From assembly GCF_000225505.1 (NCBI RefSeq), contig NZ_BACI01000033.1, positions 1 to 64,000 on the forward strand: DNA of 64,000 nt, written 5' to 3'. Source of the stretch: Gordonia alkanivorans NBRC 16433 (lineage in GTDB: Bacteria; Actinomycetota; Actinomycetes; Mycobacteriales; Mycobacteriaceae). Both the position numbers and the translations under genes were made by a program. Under the pieces are notes generated by a model that worked only from the letters and a program-made list of their open reading frames with translations, searched no databases and was not told the DNA's origin. Each line of letters opens with the position of its first letter. Position 1 is the first letter of the stretch. Shown here one piece after another: positions 49,335-58,405 of this stretch.

Positions 49335-51686
49335 TCAGGGCCCGGTGCGGACCGCCGCATCCGGGGCGGTGTCGGTCGACGGGCCCGAGTCGTCGAGCCG
49401 GAGTTTCTCTCCTTCGATGTCGACGTCGGGCAGGATGCGGTCGAGCCACCGCGGCAGCCACCATGCCTTGTCGCCGAGCACCGTGAGCACCGCGGGCATG
49501 AGTGTCATGCGGACGACGAAGGCGTCGAAGAACACCGCCGCGGCCAGCGCGAAGCCCATCACCTTGATGAAGACCATGTCCTGCAACATGAACGCCGCGA
49601 ACACGGAGATCATGATCGCTGCAGCGGCGGCCACCACGCGAGCGCTGTGTCGGTAACCCTCGACGACGGCGGTTTTCGCATCGGCGCCGTGGACGTAGGC
49701 CTCCCGCATCCGCGTCACGAGGAACACCTGGTAGTCCATCGCGAGTCCGAACACGATGCCCACCAGCATGATCGGCAGGAATGACACCACCGGCTGGGGA
49801 TTCCCGACGATGCCCAGGGCTCCGTCGGTGAACAGCGCAACCGTGACACCGAAAGTGGCGGCAACGCTGAGCAGGAATCCGAGCGCGGCGGTCAAGGGCA
49901 CCAGGATCGACCGGAACACGATGATCAACAGGATGAACGCCAGCCCCACCACGACCAGCAGGTAGGGGATGAGCGAGTCGGACAACCGGTCGGAGATGTC
50001 GAGCTCGATCGCGGTCTGACCGGTCACGCCGTACGAGATGCCGGTGGCCGCGGCGACGCGGGGCTCCATGTCGCGCAGGGTCTGGACGAGTTGCGGGGTG
50101 GCCTCGTCCGACGGGGCGGTTGAGGGGATGATGGTGATCTTCGCGGTGTCGCGGGCCTCGTTCAGTCCGCCGGCGCCGATCTGCGCGATCTCCACCCCTT
50201 CGATCTGGGCGAAGTCGTCGACGAGGGTGCCGAACGTGCGGAGCCGGTCACCCGTGTCCTCGATACCGCGCCCATCGGCGACGACGACGAGCGGGCCGTT
50301 GAACCCGGGCCCGTAGCCGTCGGCGACCATGTCGTACGCCTGTCGCTGTGTCGTCGACGGCTCGGCGGTCCCGTCGTTGGGCAGAGCCAGCTTGAGGCCG
50401 GTCATCGGGACCGCGAGTACGACGAGGATGCCGACGATCGCAGCGGTGACGGCGCGCGGATGGGCGACGATGCGCTGGACCCAGCGCTGGCCGTTGTGCA
50501 CGCGCTCGGCCTCGTGCGGTTCCACATCGGGCGCGTTGAGGCGAGGGAGTCGCCCGCCGAAGGCCTTGCCGCCGAACAGGCCGAGAATCGCTGGTAGCAA
50601 GGTCAGGGCCACCAGCACCGCGACGATCACGGTGGCCGCCGCCGCGACACCCATCGCGGTGAGGAACGGGATGTTGACGATCGCCAGCGCCGCGAGCGCG
50701 ATCACGACGGTGCTACCCGCGAACACGACAGCCGAGCCTGCGGTGCCGACGGCCCGCCCGGCCGCGTCAGCTCGGTTCGACGATCGATGGACCTCGTGGC
50801 GATACCGCGACACGATGAACAAGGCGTAGTCGATGCCGACGGCGAGTCCGATCATCGTGGCGAGGATTGGGGTCTCTTTGCTCAGATCGAAGAAGTGCGT
50901 GCCCATCTGGATGCCGAGCATGCCGATCGCCACGCCCACGATCGCGGTGATGATCGGCACGCCCCACGCGACGAGTGAGGCGAAGGTGAGGATCAGGATC
51001 AGTGCGCCGACCCCGATCCCGATGAGTTCGGAGGTGATACCGAGCTCGAATTGCTGTGTGGCAGTGCCCTTCATCTCGACGGTGAGTCCAGCGGCTCGCC
51101 CGTCCTCCGCGACGGCGTCCATCTGCTCGCGGGACCTCTCGGTGATGTCCGACGACGCCTCCACGGCGAAGGACGTACCGAACTGCGCGACGGTGGCCGA
51201 GGAGTTGATGGGTGAGGTCGCCTGGGCATCGGCCGCCGCCTCGGCGGCACTCTTGCCGAAGGTCTGCTCCTGGAAGGCCTGGGACAGTTCCCGGAGTCGA
51301 CCGGGGGACTGTTCGGTGCCGTAGGAGACGAACGGATTGACGATCGAGTCGGGACTCGACACCCCGTCGACGTTCTTGAGGTCGGCGACCATGTCGTCGA
51401 TCGCCTGCTGGTACCGGGGCTCGGTGAGCGTCGATCCCTGGGGTGCGCGAACCACATAGGTGACGCCGACGTCCGAGCCGAACGAGGGTTCGTCGGGGAA
51501 GCGCTCGACCATCAGGTCCTGCGCCTTCTCCGACGGGATGCCCGGGATGGAGAACGATTCGGACGTGGGTTTGGCCAGCAGTGTTGCGCCGACACCCAAT
51601 CCGATGAGGACGAGAACCCAGATCGTGATCGTCTTGAGGCGATTCTCGTACGTCCAGCGTCCGAGTCGGTACAGGTGTGTTGCCAC
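49335..51686 (-). CDS. MMPL/RND-family transporter
   Basis: A 783-residue membrane protein of the MMPL family: two halves, each with an N-terminal TM helix, a large extracytoplasmic loop (about 40-195 and 435-555) and a bundle of five or six helices. GLAVGIDYALFIVSRYRHE and GLAMDYQVFLVTRMREAY are the paired motifs with the proton-relay aspartates. MMPL proteins export lipids or drugs to the cell envelope in mycolata. GTG start at 51686 lies just before the end of the TetR gene, so the two form one operon; substrate unknown. Confidence 0.92.
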   Translation of the reverse strand: MATHLYRLGRWTYENRLKTITIWVLVLIGLGVGATLLAKPTSESFSIPGIPSEKAQDLMVERFPDEPSFGSDVGVTYVVRAPQGSTLTEPRYQQAIDDMVADLKNVDGVSSPDSIVNPFVSYGTEQSPGRLRELSQAFQEQTFGKSAAEAAADAQATSPINSSATVAQFGTSFAVEASSDITERSREQMDAVAEDGRAAGLTVEMKGTATQQFELGITSELIGIGVGALILILTFASLVAWGVPIITAIVGVAIGMLGIQMGTHFFDLSKETPILATMIGLAVGIDYALFIVSRYRHEVHRSSNRADAAGRAVGTAGSAVVFAGSTVVIALAALAIVNIPFLTAMGVAAAATVIVAVLVALTLLPAILGLFGGKAFGGRLPRLNAPDVEPHEAERVHNGQRWVQRIVAHPRAVTAAIVGILVVLAVPMTGLKLALPNDGTAEPSTTQRQAYDMVADGYGPGFNGPLVVVADGRGIEDTGDRLRTFGTLVDDFAQIEGVEIAQIGAGGLNEARDTAKITIIPSTAPSDEATPQLVQTLRDMEPRVAAATGISYGVTGQTAIELDISDRLSDSLIPYLLVVVGLAFILLIIVFRSILVPLTAALGFLLSVAATFGVTVALFTDGALGIVGNPQPVVSFLPIMLVGIVFGLAMDYQVFLVTRMREAYVHGADAKTAVVEGYRHSARVVAAAAAIMISVFAAFMLQDMVFIKVMGFALAAAVFFDAFVVRMTLMPAVLTVLGDKAWWLPRWLDRILPDVDIEGEKLRLDDSGPSTDTAPDAAVRTGP

Positions 51687-51687
51687 G

Positions 51688-52358
51688 TCAGGGCTCCTTG
51701 TGGGATGCGTCGGCCGGGCGGCTCATGAGCGGAATGGAATGCTCCAGACCCGCCGACATCTGGTCGAAGGCGGACTCGAGCACGGTAGGCAGGTCGGGTC
51801 GGCCGCGAGCCACGAAGAACTCGAGGGCGACTCGCGCGGCGGTGATTGCGGTGTGGACGACCAGGTGGGGATACATCGCATCGGTCCGCTGGCCGCGGCG
51901 GGCGTAGAGCAGCGTGAGCCGGGATTCGACCGTCTGGTCGAGGTCCATGTCGCGGGATCGGGCGGTCAGGGCCGGGTCGGTGTCGAGAAGCCTCAGCAAT
52001 GCAACGATCTCGGCCGGCTCGCCGACGTCGAGTGAGGTGGCGGTCTCGGTCACCGCGGTCCGGACCGAACACCAGAAGCTCTCCTCGGCCGGCCGGGCTT
52101 CAATCCGCTCGATGACCGAATCCAGTAGGAGGTCCACAAGGTGGAGGAGGGCGTCTTCTTTGCCGCGAAGTAGTTGTGGAAGGTGCGGACCGAGACGTTC
52201 GCCTCCGCGGCGACCGCGTCGATGGTCACGTGGTCGATCCCGTCGCGCGTCGACAGGCGGAGCACGGCACGGGCGAGCGCCTTACGCGTTGCGGCCTTCT
52301 TCGCCTCACGGAGTCCTGACGGGTGCACTCCTCCACGGTACGGAAGTTGCAGAGCCAT
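51688..52358 (-). pseudogene. TetR regulator with single-base frameshift
   Basis: The N-terminal part reads REAKKAATRKALARAVLRLS...VTIDAVAAEANVSVRTFHNYFAAK, a normal TetR HTH. Directly after FAAK (near 52155-52161) the frame shifts; the expected continuation EDALLHLVDLLLDSVIERIEARP is found intact in another frame and runs to the stop at 51688. One missing base in the AAAGAAG stretch explains it. Either the regulator is inactivated in this strain, which would de-repress the MMPL gene, or the base is a sequencing error. The ATG at 52358 overlaps the first operator; a GTG at 52328 is an alternative. Confidence 0.82.
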
Positions 52359-52380
52359 GCAAACTTGCAGACGTGTGCAA
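52347..52380. promoter_or_regulatory. Two tandem TetR-type operators
   Basis: TTGCAGAGCCATGCAA (52347-52362) and TTGCAGACGTGTGCAA (52365-52380) each show TTGCA-N6-TGCAA; centres are 18 bp apart. They overlap the start region of the TetR gene, as expected for autoregulation. Confidence 0.75.
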
Positions 52381-52457
52381 AATTGAGTGTGTTCTCTCAC
52401 TCGACGCCGGGAGTGGTGGGGCTCACGCTGGATCAGGCCGCCGGGGCGGCGTTCGGG

Positions 52458-52703
52458 CTAACCTCCGTGCACGCTGCTGAGGATCGCGATGATCACGCCC
52501 GCGACCGTCAGCACGCCGACCACCCACGCCATGGTGATCGCAAGCCGACGGCGACGGAACCGTGCGGCGTTGATCGCGACGCCGAGGCACACGAGAATCG
52601 CGATCGAGTAGAGCGAGATGCCGAGGGTGAGCAGCGCGGCCGAGGAATCGGCGGCTACAGCGTCGGCGGCTGGGGAGTCGACGGCCAGAACCCGGGTGGA
52701 CAT
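52458..52703 (-). CDS. Small membrane protein, hypothetical
   Basis: An 81-residue protein with two hydrophobic segments (about 24-45 and 55-76) separated by an Arg-rich loop (ARFRRRR). ATG start at 52703. No family recognised. It lies between the MMPL-TetR operon and an SDR gene. Confidence 0.6.
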   Translation of the reverse strand: MSTRVLAVDSPAADAVAADSSAALLTLGISLYSIAILVCLGVAINAARFRRRRLAITMAWVVGVLTVAGVIIAILSSVHGG

Positions 52704-52834
52704 GTCCCCGAGTACATCACCACCGCAGCATCACCCCGCCGCTGACCCGGGCGGCTTACGTGTACGACCACCGGACAGACAGGGCAACCAAGCGCTTGCT
52801 AGGGTTCCCGCATCGGCTCGGTCGAGGAGGATGC

Positions 52835-53674
52835 GTGGACGTCGACGGCAAGGGACTGACGGGCAAGGTCTTCGTGGTGACCGGTGCGGGCAACGGTATC
52901 GGCCGGTGCGTCGCACTGGAACTGATCTCCCGCGGTGCGAGGGTGGTCGGCGCGGACATCAACGAGGTCGGTCTCGCGGAGACCGGACGGCTGGTGGGCG
53001 ACTCCCGGTTCCACGGGCACAAGCTGGACATCAGTGATCGCGAAGCGGTGCAACGGTTTCCGGAGGTCGTGCTCGCTGACGTCGAGCAGGTCGACGGACT
53101 GTTCAACATGGCCGGCATCCCGCAGGACACCCAACCCATCGCCGAGGTCGACGACGACCGCATCGACCTGCTCATGCGTGTCAACTACTACGGCACCGTG
53201 TGGCTCACCCGGGCCTTCCTGCCGCATCTGGAACAGCGTCCCGACGGTGGACTGGTCCTCATCACGTCGAGCCTGTCCGGGCTCGCACCGTTCCCGGGCG
53301 CGGCGTTCTACGGAGCCAGCAAGGCGGCGGTTGCGTTCTTCGGATACGGCCTCGCACAGGATCTGCGGGGGAAGAAATCGAAGGTCACCGCCACCACGGT
53401 CCTCCCCGGAACCATCTGGACCGACCTCGTCCGCAACACCTCCAAGGCCCTCGGCACCCCCGAAGCCCTGGCGAAGAACTTCGCGATGGCCCCGGAAAAG
53501 GCTGCACGCCTGATCATCGACGCCGCGCTCGCCGGCTGGGTGCGCGCGGTGGTCGGCAAGGACGCCCACGTGTTCAACGGAGCACGCAGGCTGAGTTCAC
53601 GACTAAGCGAGCGGATGGCGTATGCACAGGTGGGCCGATTCGTCTATCGGCCGGTGCGTCGTCGGAACGGATGA
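52835..53674 (+). CDS. Short-chain dehydrogenase/reductase
   Basis: A 279-residue SDR: VVTGAGNGIG (cofactor loop, about 14-23), GADIN after beta-2 (NAD type), NMAG for the usual NNAG, ITSSLSG (Ser) and YGASKAAV (Tyr, Lys). The ~40-residue C-terminal extension is basic (RRLSSRLSERM...RPVRRRNG), possibly membrane-associating. GTG at 52835 has GAGGAGG about 5 bp before it; the longer frame to 52760 lacks such a site. Substrate unknown. Confidence 0.85.
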   Translation: MDVDGKGLTGKVFVVTGAGNGIGRCVALELISRGARVVGADINEVGLAETGRLVGDSRFHGHKLDISDREAVQRFPEVVLADVEQVDGLFNMAGIPQDTQPIAEVDDDRIDLLMRVNYYGTVWLTRAFLPHLEQRPDGGLVLITSSLSGLAPFPGAAFYGASKAAVAFFGYGLAQDLRGKKSKVTATTVLPGTIWTDLVRNTSKALGTPEALAKNFAMAPEKAARLIIDAALAGWVRAVVGKDAHVFNGARRLSSRLSERMAYAQVGRFVYRPVRRRNG

Positions 53675-53713
53675 CATCGAGCCGGGAGCCGAGGCTACTG
53701 GTTGAATTCGACC

Positions 53714-54619
53714 ATGCGATCTTCCCGGTCATCTGCTGCACGCATCATCGTGACCCGTGTGGTTACCGCTGCGATTGCCATGTCCGTCGTCGTGGGGCTC
53801 GGTGCCGCTCCGGCGCTCGCCGCTCCGTCGGCCGGGGAGCGGAGGTCGCTCAGCTACGTCGCCCTGGGTGATTCGCGGGCGGCCAGCCCGACCACGCTCA
53901 CCCAGTTCCAGGGATGCTCACGGTCGGAGACGGCCTACCCGAACCTGCTCGCGAAGACCATCGCTGCGACGTCGTTCCGCACGGTGGCCTGTGTCGGCGC
54001 CCGCGGGGAGAACATCACCACGGCGCCGCAGCTGCGGTTCGACGGATTCCATCCACCGCAGATCGAGGCGGTGCGTCCCGACACGGACCTGATCACGATC
54101 TCGATCGGCGCCAACGACGCCAACTGGGGCAACCTCTCGCGCTGGTGTATCGCGCCGATCCAGGGCATGGACTCGCGCTGCCGGACCAATCCCTTCTACG
54201 TCACCGGGATCAACGACGGGCTGCGCGCGCTCGAGGCCTCGGTCGACTCGTCGCTCGAGGCCGTCCGGAAGCGGGCGCCCAAGGCGGTCATCGCTGTGAT
54301 CGGACAGGGCGGGTACTTCGGCGACCGCGGATGCTATCCGGCCAACCCGGCAAGCGACGCCGACATCAGGTTCATCCGGAACGGCTTCCTGGCCCGGTAC
54401 AACACGATTCTGGAGAAGGTGTCCGGACGTCACGGCGCCGTCTTCGTCGACATCCAGAACCGGGTCGTCGGGCATGACGCCTGCTCCGGGGACAAGTGGT
54501 TCGAGGGCTTCGTGCCGACCAGCATCTACCTCGGATTCCACCAGAACCTCAAGGGGAATGAGGCCATGGCTCGCCTGATCGCCGAGGCGCTGCCGGAGGA
54601 CCTCGGCACCTCGCGCTGA
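53714..54619 (+). CDS. Secreted SGNH/GDSL hydrolase
   Basis: A 301-residue exported esterase or lipase. The signal peptide ends near ALA-AP (about residue 37). Block I is ALGDSRAAS (GDSR instead of the usual GDSY/GDSL), block III is ISIGANDAN, and the C-terminal GFHQNLKGNEAMA has the catalytic histidine. Six cysteines in the mature part suggest three disulfides as in actinobacterial SGNH lipases. ATG at 53714. Confidence 0.86.
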   Translation: MRSSRSSAARIIVTRVVTAAIAMSVVVGLGAAPALAAPSAGERRSLSYVALGDSRAASPTTLTQFQGCSRSETAYPNLLAKTIAATSFRTVACVGARGENITTAPQLRFDGFHPPQIEAVRPDTDLITISIGANDANWGNLSRWCIAPIQGMDSRCRTNPFYVTGINDGLRALEASVDSSLEAVRKRAPKAVIAVIGQGGYFGDRGCYPANPASDADIRFIRNGFLARYNTILEKVSGRHGAVFVDIQNRVVGHDACSGDKWFEGFVPTSIYLGFHQNLKGNEAMARLIAEALPEDLGTSR

Positions 54620-54633
54620 GTTCGACAACCCGG

Positions 54634-54707
54634 TGCCCCCAGTCGGACTCGAACCGACACTGTGCCGATTTTAAGTCGGCTGCCTCTGCCATTTGGGCTA
54701 TGGGGGC
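54634..54707 (-). tRNA. tRNA-Leu (anticodon UAA)
   Basis: Read on the minus strand, a full cloverleaf is present: acceptor GCCCCCA/TGGGGGC, D arm with TGGC, anticodon stem GCCGA/TCGGC with loop CTTAAAA (anticodon TAA), a 5-base variable loop ACAGT, and T arm GTCGG-TTCGAGT-CCGAC. The discriminator is A; CCA is not encoded. UAA decodes UUA (Leu), but a bacterial tRNA-Leu normally has a long variable arm. Confidence 0.93.
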
Positions 54708-54766
54708 TTCGGAGTGAGCATAGTCAGGCTCCGTGACCTGCTTGTTCCTCGACCCGTCTTTCCTTG

Positions 54767-54786
54767 ACCCGCTCACCTGAGCGGGT
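54767..54786. promoter_or_regulatory. Inverted repeat upstream of the MpaB-like gene
   Basis: ACCCGCTCA (54767-54775) and TGAGCGGGT (54778-54786) around CC, ending 12 bp before the ATG at 54799 and upstream of the divergent tRNA gene. Could be an operator or an mRNA hairpin limiting initiation. Confidence 0.45.
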
Positions 54787-54798
54787 GATCATCGGAGG

Positions 54799-56016
54799 AT
54801 GGACGCGGCAGCGGTGACCGGCGCACGGAACTGGGAGGCTGTCCGCACGCGGCATCCCGAACTCGTCGACCGTCTGGAGGTCGGCCTGTTGCAGGGCGAT
54901 CCGCTTGCCGACGCGGTGGTCGTCGAGGCCCGCGAACGGGGCATGTCGTTCTCGACACTCGTCGATCTCCTGGAGTCCCATGCGGATTCGGAGGCGGGTG
55001 ATCCCGACCGGATCGAGATGCCGGCGTCGATGCGTCGCCTGCTGCAGGTGACGAGCGCCCCGCCACCCTGGTTCGACGCGGCATTCGCGGCGTCGGGGGC
55101 CCGTGCGTGGTGGCGATTCGGCACGCTTCAGTCGTCGACGCTCTACCAATCGCTGATCTACGGATACAAGGCGCAGGGCTTCGTCCGGCCGTTGGTCGCG
55201 ACCGGGCGCCTCGGGTTGGGAACCCGCGATCGGGGGCAGTCGACCGCGCGCTGGGTCGCCGAGGCCACCACACCGGGCGCGATGCTTCCAGGGAACCCGG
55301 GTTGGGTTGGGACACTGCGCATTCGGTTGCTTCACGCCTACATCCGAGATGTCCTTCGCCACCCACATGACGAGGGTGCGCCGGGCTGGGATGAAGCCGA
55401 GTGGGGCGTACCGATCAACCAGACGTATTCGGTCATGACCATCTCCTGCGGTTTCCTCGCGCTGCCGCTGCTGGTCGCACGTGACTTCGGTATCCACTAC
55501 AGCAGCGCCGAACGCGAGGCGATCACGCATCTGTGGCGGTGGATCGGTTGGGTCATCGGCGTCGACGACGACCTGCTCCCGGCCAGCCACGCCGAGGCAG
55601 CCGACCTGTTCCGGGTGGCCGCCGAATTCGAACTCCAGCCCGACGACTCGTCGAAGGTGCTCATCAAGGCATTGCTGCACGAGGGCTACGACCTGCCCGG
55701 CGTCGTACACGGTGCCGCGCCGATCCCGGTGCCCTCGATCCTGGTCTCCGCGCTCGATGCGGTGACCGGTCCCGTTCTCCGATCGTCGTTCTCCGCCATC
55801 TCGACGCGGTGGGTGGAACGCTCGGTTGCGCGGCGGATGGGCTTACGTCGTTCGCCGCTGCATCACCTCGTCGACGTCGCGCGCCCGGCGATCCGGTTGC
55901 GGGAGATCATCCGTACGACCGGGCTGCTCGGCTCGGAGTCCGCCGTCATCGAACGCGAGCTCCGCACCGTGCGTCGCGGGCTCGGGATGGAAGTTCACGC
56001 CGGGAAACGCCGTTGA
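54799..56016 (+). CDS. MpaB/latex-clearing-protein-like oxygenase (DUF2236)
   Basis: A 405-residue helical protein of the DUF2236 family, which includes the heme-dependent rubber oxygenase Lcp and MpaB-type proteins. Conserved blocks are TARWVAEATTPGAML, GWVGTLRIRLLHAYIRDVL (the His would be the proximal heme ligand) and WGVPINQTYSVMTISCGFLAL. Unlike Lcp of rubber-degrading Gordonia and Streptomyces it has no Tat or Sec signal, so it is probably cytosolic and not itself a rubber-cleaving enzyme. GGAGG directly abuts the ATG, which is poor spacing; GTG at 54814 is an alternative. Confidence 0.8.
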   Translation: MDAAAVTGARNWEAVRTRHPELVDRLEVGLLQGDPLADAVVVEARERGMSFSTLVDLLESHADSEAGDPDRIEMPASMRRLLQVTSAPPPWFDAAFAASGARAWWRFGTLQSSTLYQSLIYGYKAQGFVRPLVATGRLGLGTRDRGQSTARWVAEATTPGAMLPGNPGWVGTLRIRLLHAYIRDVLRHPHDEGAPGWDEAEWGVPINQTYSVMTISCGFLALPLLVARDFGIHYSSAEREAITHLWRWIGWVIGVDDDLLPASHAEAADLFRVAAEFELQPDDSSKVLIKALLHEGYDLPGVVHGAAPIPVPSILVSALDAVTGPVLRSSFSAISTRWVERSVARRMGLRRSPLHHLVDVARPAIRLREIIRTTGLLGSESAVIERELRTVRRGLGMEVHAGKRR

Positions 56017-56077
56017 CCCGCTAACTTACTGCTGATAACTTAACGCCGTAAGTCGACCGAGGCGAGGGGGACGCACG

Positions 56078-58405
56078 GTGGTTCGATCGACACGGCTGAT
56101 CATCGCGATGCCGAGGAGGGTGCTGCTCGGCGCCTTCGTGCTGATCGTGGTGTGCGGCGCGTACGGTGCGACCGCCGCCGAACATCTCCTGGCCGGTGGC
56201 TACAGCGCTCCGAACGCCGAATCCGCGAGAGCCGACAAGGTGCTCGCCGAGACGTTCAACCGCGGCGGTATCCAGGTCGTCCTCAAACTCGACGGTCCCG
56301 ACGGCGTGGACATCTCGCGCGACCCGACCGCGAAAGCCCTGGCCGACAACATTATCCGTGAACTCGATGCGAACGAGCATGTGCAAGACCAGATCCTGTC
56401 GGTCTGGGCCGACCCGGCCCTCGACTCCGCGCTGGTCAGCCGCGACCGGACGTCGACGCTGATCATCGCCGCCCTCGAGGGCGGCGAGGACCTGGCCCCC
56501 GCCCGGGCCGCGCAGATCGAAGAGGAGTTCACCGGGGAACGCGACGGGTTCTCGATCCGGGTCGGCGGCCAGGCGCTCGTCTACTCCCAGGTCAACGAGC
56601 AGACCTCGTCCGACCTGTTGATGGCCGAGGCGATCGCCATCCCCATCACCTTCCTCGTGCTGATCTTCGTGTTCGGCGGACTGATCGCGGCGGCCCTGCC
56701 CGTCGGCATCGGGATCATCTCGATCATCCTGACGTTCGCGCTGCTGCGGGCGATCGGATCGGTCACCGACGTCTCGGTGTTCGCGCTGAACCTGACCACC
56801 GCACTGGGTCTCGCGTTGGCCATCGACTACACGTTGCTGCTGCTCACGCGCTACCGGGAGGAGGTCGACCGGGGACTCGAACGTCCCGACGCGATCGTCC
56901 GTACTCTCGCGACCGCCGGTCGGACCGTGGCGTTCTCGGCCGTGACCGTGGCGCTCTCGCTCAGTGCGCTGGTGTTGTTCCCGCAGTACTTCCTGCGTTC
57001 CTTCGCCTTCGCCGGCCTGGGAGTCGTGGCCGTGGCGGCGTTCTCCGCGCTCATCATCACCCCGGCCGTGCTGATGGTCCTCGGGGATCGGATCGACGCT
57101 CTCGACGCACGGAAACCCGTGCGTCGGCTGCTGCGTCTGCCGCCGCCGCAGCCGCGCGAGCCGGAGGACACCAGGTGGTACCGCCTCGTCCAGTGGGTGC
57201 TGCGCCATGCATTGCCGGTCGCCGCGGTGGTCACCATCTTCCTGCTGGTCCTCGGCGCACCGTTCCTCTCACTCCGGATGGGCTTCCCCGACGACCGCGT
57301 GCTCCCGGAGTCCGCCAGTTCGCACGCCATCCAGCAGGAGATCCGCGACGACTACGAGGACGACCTCTCCTCGGCCATCACCATTGTCGTGCAGGGGCCG
57401 GCGGGGCCGGAATCGCTCGCCGCGTACACGAGAGCGCTGTCGCAGGTCGACGACGTCAACTCGGCCGGTTCGTCGGCGGGGACCTTCGTCCGCGGCGAGC
57501 CGCTCGCGCCCGGCAGTCCCGACGAGAGCCGCGGCGACGTGCACGTCGTCAACGTGTCCACCGATCGCGACCCGACGAGCGATGCAGGCATGGCTCAGCT
57601 CGACGCGTTGCGTGCGGTACCCGCACCCGAGAGAACCGACACCCTGTTCACCGGTCTGGCGGCGACCACCGATGACACCGTCAGTTCGATCTTCGCCCAC
57701 ACGCCCTGGGTGCTGGCCATCATCGCCGTCGCCACATTCGTGCTGCTGTTCCTCTTCACCGGCAGCGTTGTCCTCCCACTGAAGGCACTGGCGCTCAACA
57801 TCCTCTCGTTGTCGGCGACCTTCGGTGCGATGGTCTGGTTCTTCCAGGAGGGTCACCTCGACGGCCTGGGCACGACGGCGACCGGGACACTCAACGCGAC
57901 CGTGCCTGTCCTGCTGTTCTGCGTGGCGTTCGGTCTGTCCATGGACTACGAGATGTTCCTGCTCGGACGCGTGCGAGAGGAATGGCTGAAATCCGACCGC
58001 ACCCGCGGGGCGAACGACCACGCGGTCGCGTTAGGCCTCGCGCGTACCGGCCGGGTGATCACCGCGGCGGCCCTGTTGATGAGTATCGTCTTCGCCGCGA
58101 TCGCGGCCTCCCAGGTGTCGTTCATGCGTATGTTCGGAGTGGGGCTGGCGCTGGCCGTGGTGATGGACGCGACCCTGGTCAGGATGTTCCTGGTGCCGGC
58201 ATTCATGCGCCTCGTCGGACGCGCCAACTGGTGGGCGCCGCCCCCGCTGCGGAAGCTCCACGACCGCTTCGGGTTGTCCGAGGAAGTTGCCGAAGACCTC
58301 CCGGGGGACGACACATCCCGTCGGTACCGGACTCAGGAGAAGGATCGAGCGCAGGAGAACAGTGACGACACGCAGACGGGCGAGGTCGCCTCGCGGGGCA
58401 GGTGA
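56078..58405 (+). CDS. MMPL-family transporter
   Basis: A 775-residue MMPL protein with two repeats of TM helix, extracytoplasmic loop and helix bundle. The motif pair ALGLALAIDYTLLLLTRYREE and AFGLSMDYEMFLLGRVREEW carries the paired aspartates. The hydrophilic C-terminal tail (about 740-775) is charged. It is only distantly similar to the MMPL protein at 49.3-51.7 kb. GTG start preceded by GAGGGGGA. The final 44 bp overlap the TetR gene. Confidence 0.92.
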   Translation: MVRSTRLIIAMPRRVLLGAFVLIVVCGAYGATAAEHLLAGGYSAPNAESARADKVLAETFNRGGIQVVLKLDGPDGVDISRDPTAKALADNIIRELDANEHVQDQILSVWADPALDSALVSRDRTSTLIIAALEGGEDLAPARAAQIEEEFTGERDGFSIRVGGQALVYSQVNEQTSSDLLMAEAIAIPITFLVLIFVFGGLIAAALPVGIGIISIILTFALLRAIGSVTDVSVFALNLTTALGLALAIDYTLLLLTRYREEVDRGLERPDAIVRTLATAGRTVAFSAVTVALSLSALVLFPQYFLRSFAFAGLGVVAVAAFSALIITPAVLMVLGDRIDALDARKPVRRLLRLPPPQPREPEDTRWYRLVQWVLRHALPVAAVVTIFLLVLGAPFLSLRMGFPDDRVLPESASSHAIQQEIRDDYEDDLSSAITIVVQGPAGPESLAAYTRALSQVDDVNSAGSSAGTFVRGEPLAPGSPDESRGDVHVVNVSTDRDPTSDAGMAQLDALRAVPAPERTDTLFTGLAATTDDTVSSIFAHTPWVLAIIAVATFVLLFLFTGSVVLPLKALALNILSLSATFGAMVWFFQEGHLDGLGTTATGTLNATVPVLLFCVAFGLSMDYEMFLLGRVREEWLKSDRTRGANDHAVALGLARTGRVITAAALLMSIVFAAIAASQVSFMRMFGVGLALAVVMDATLVRMFLVPAFMRLVGRANWWAPPPLRKLHDRFGLSEEVAEDLPGDDTSRRYRTQEKDRAQENSDDTQTGEVASRGR

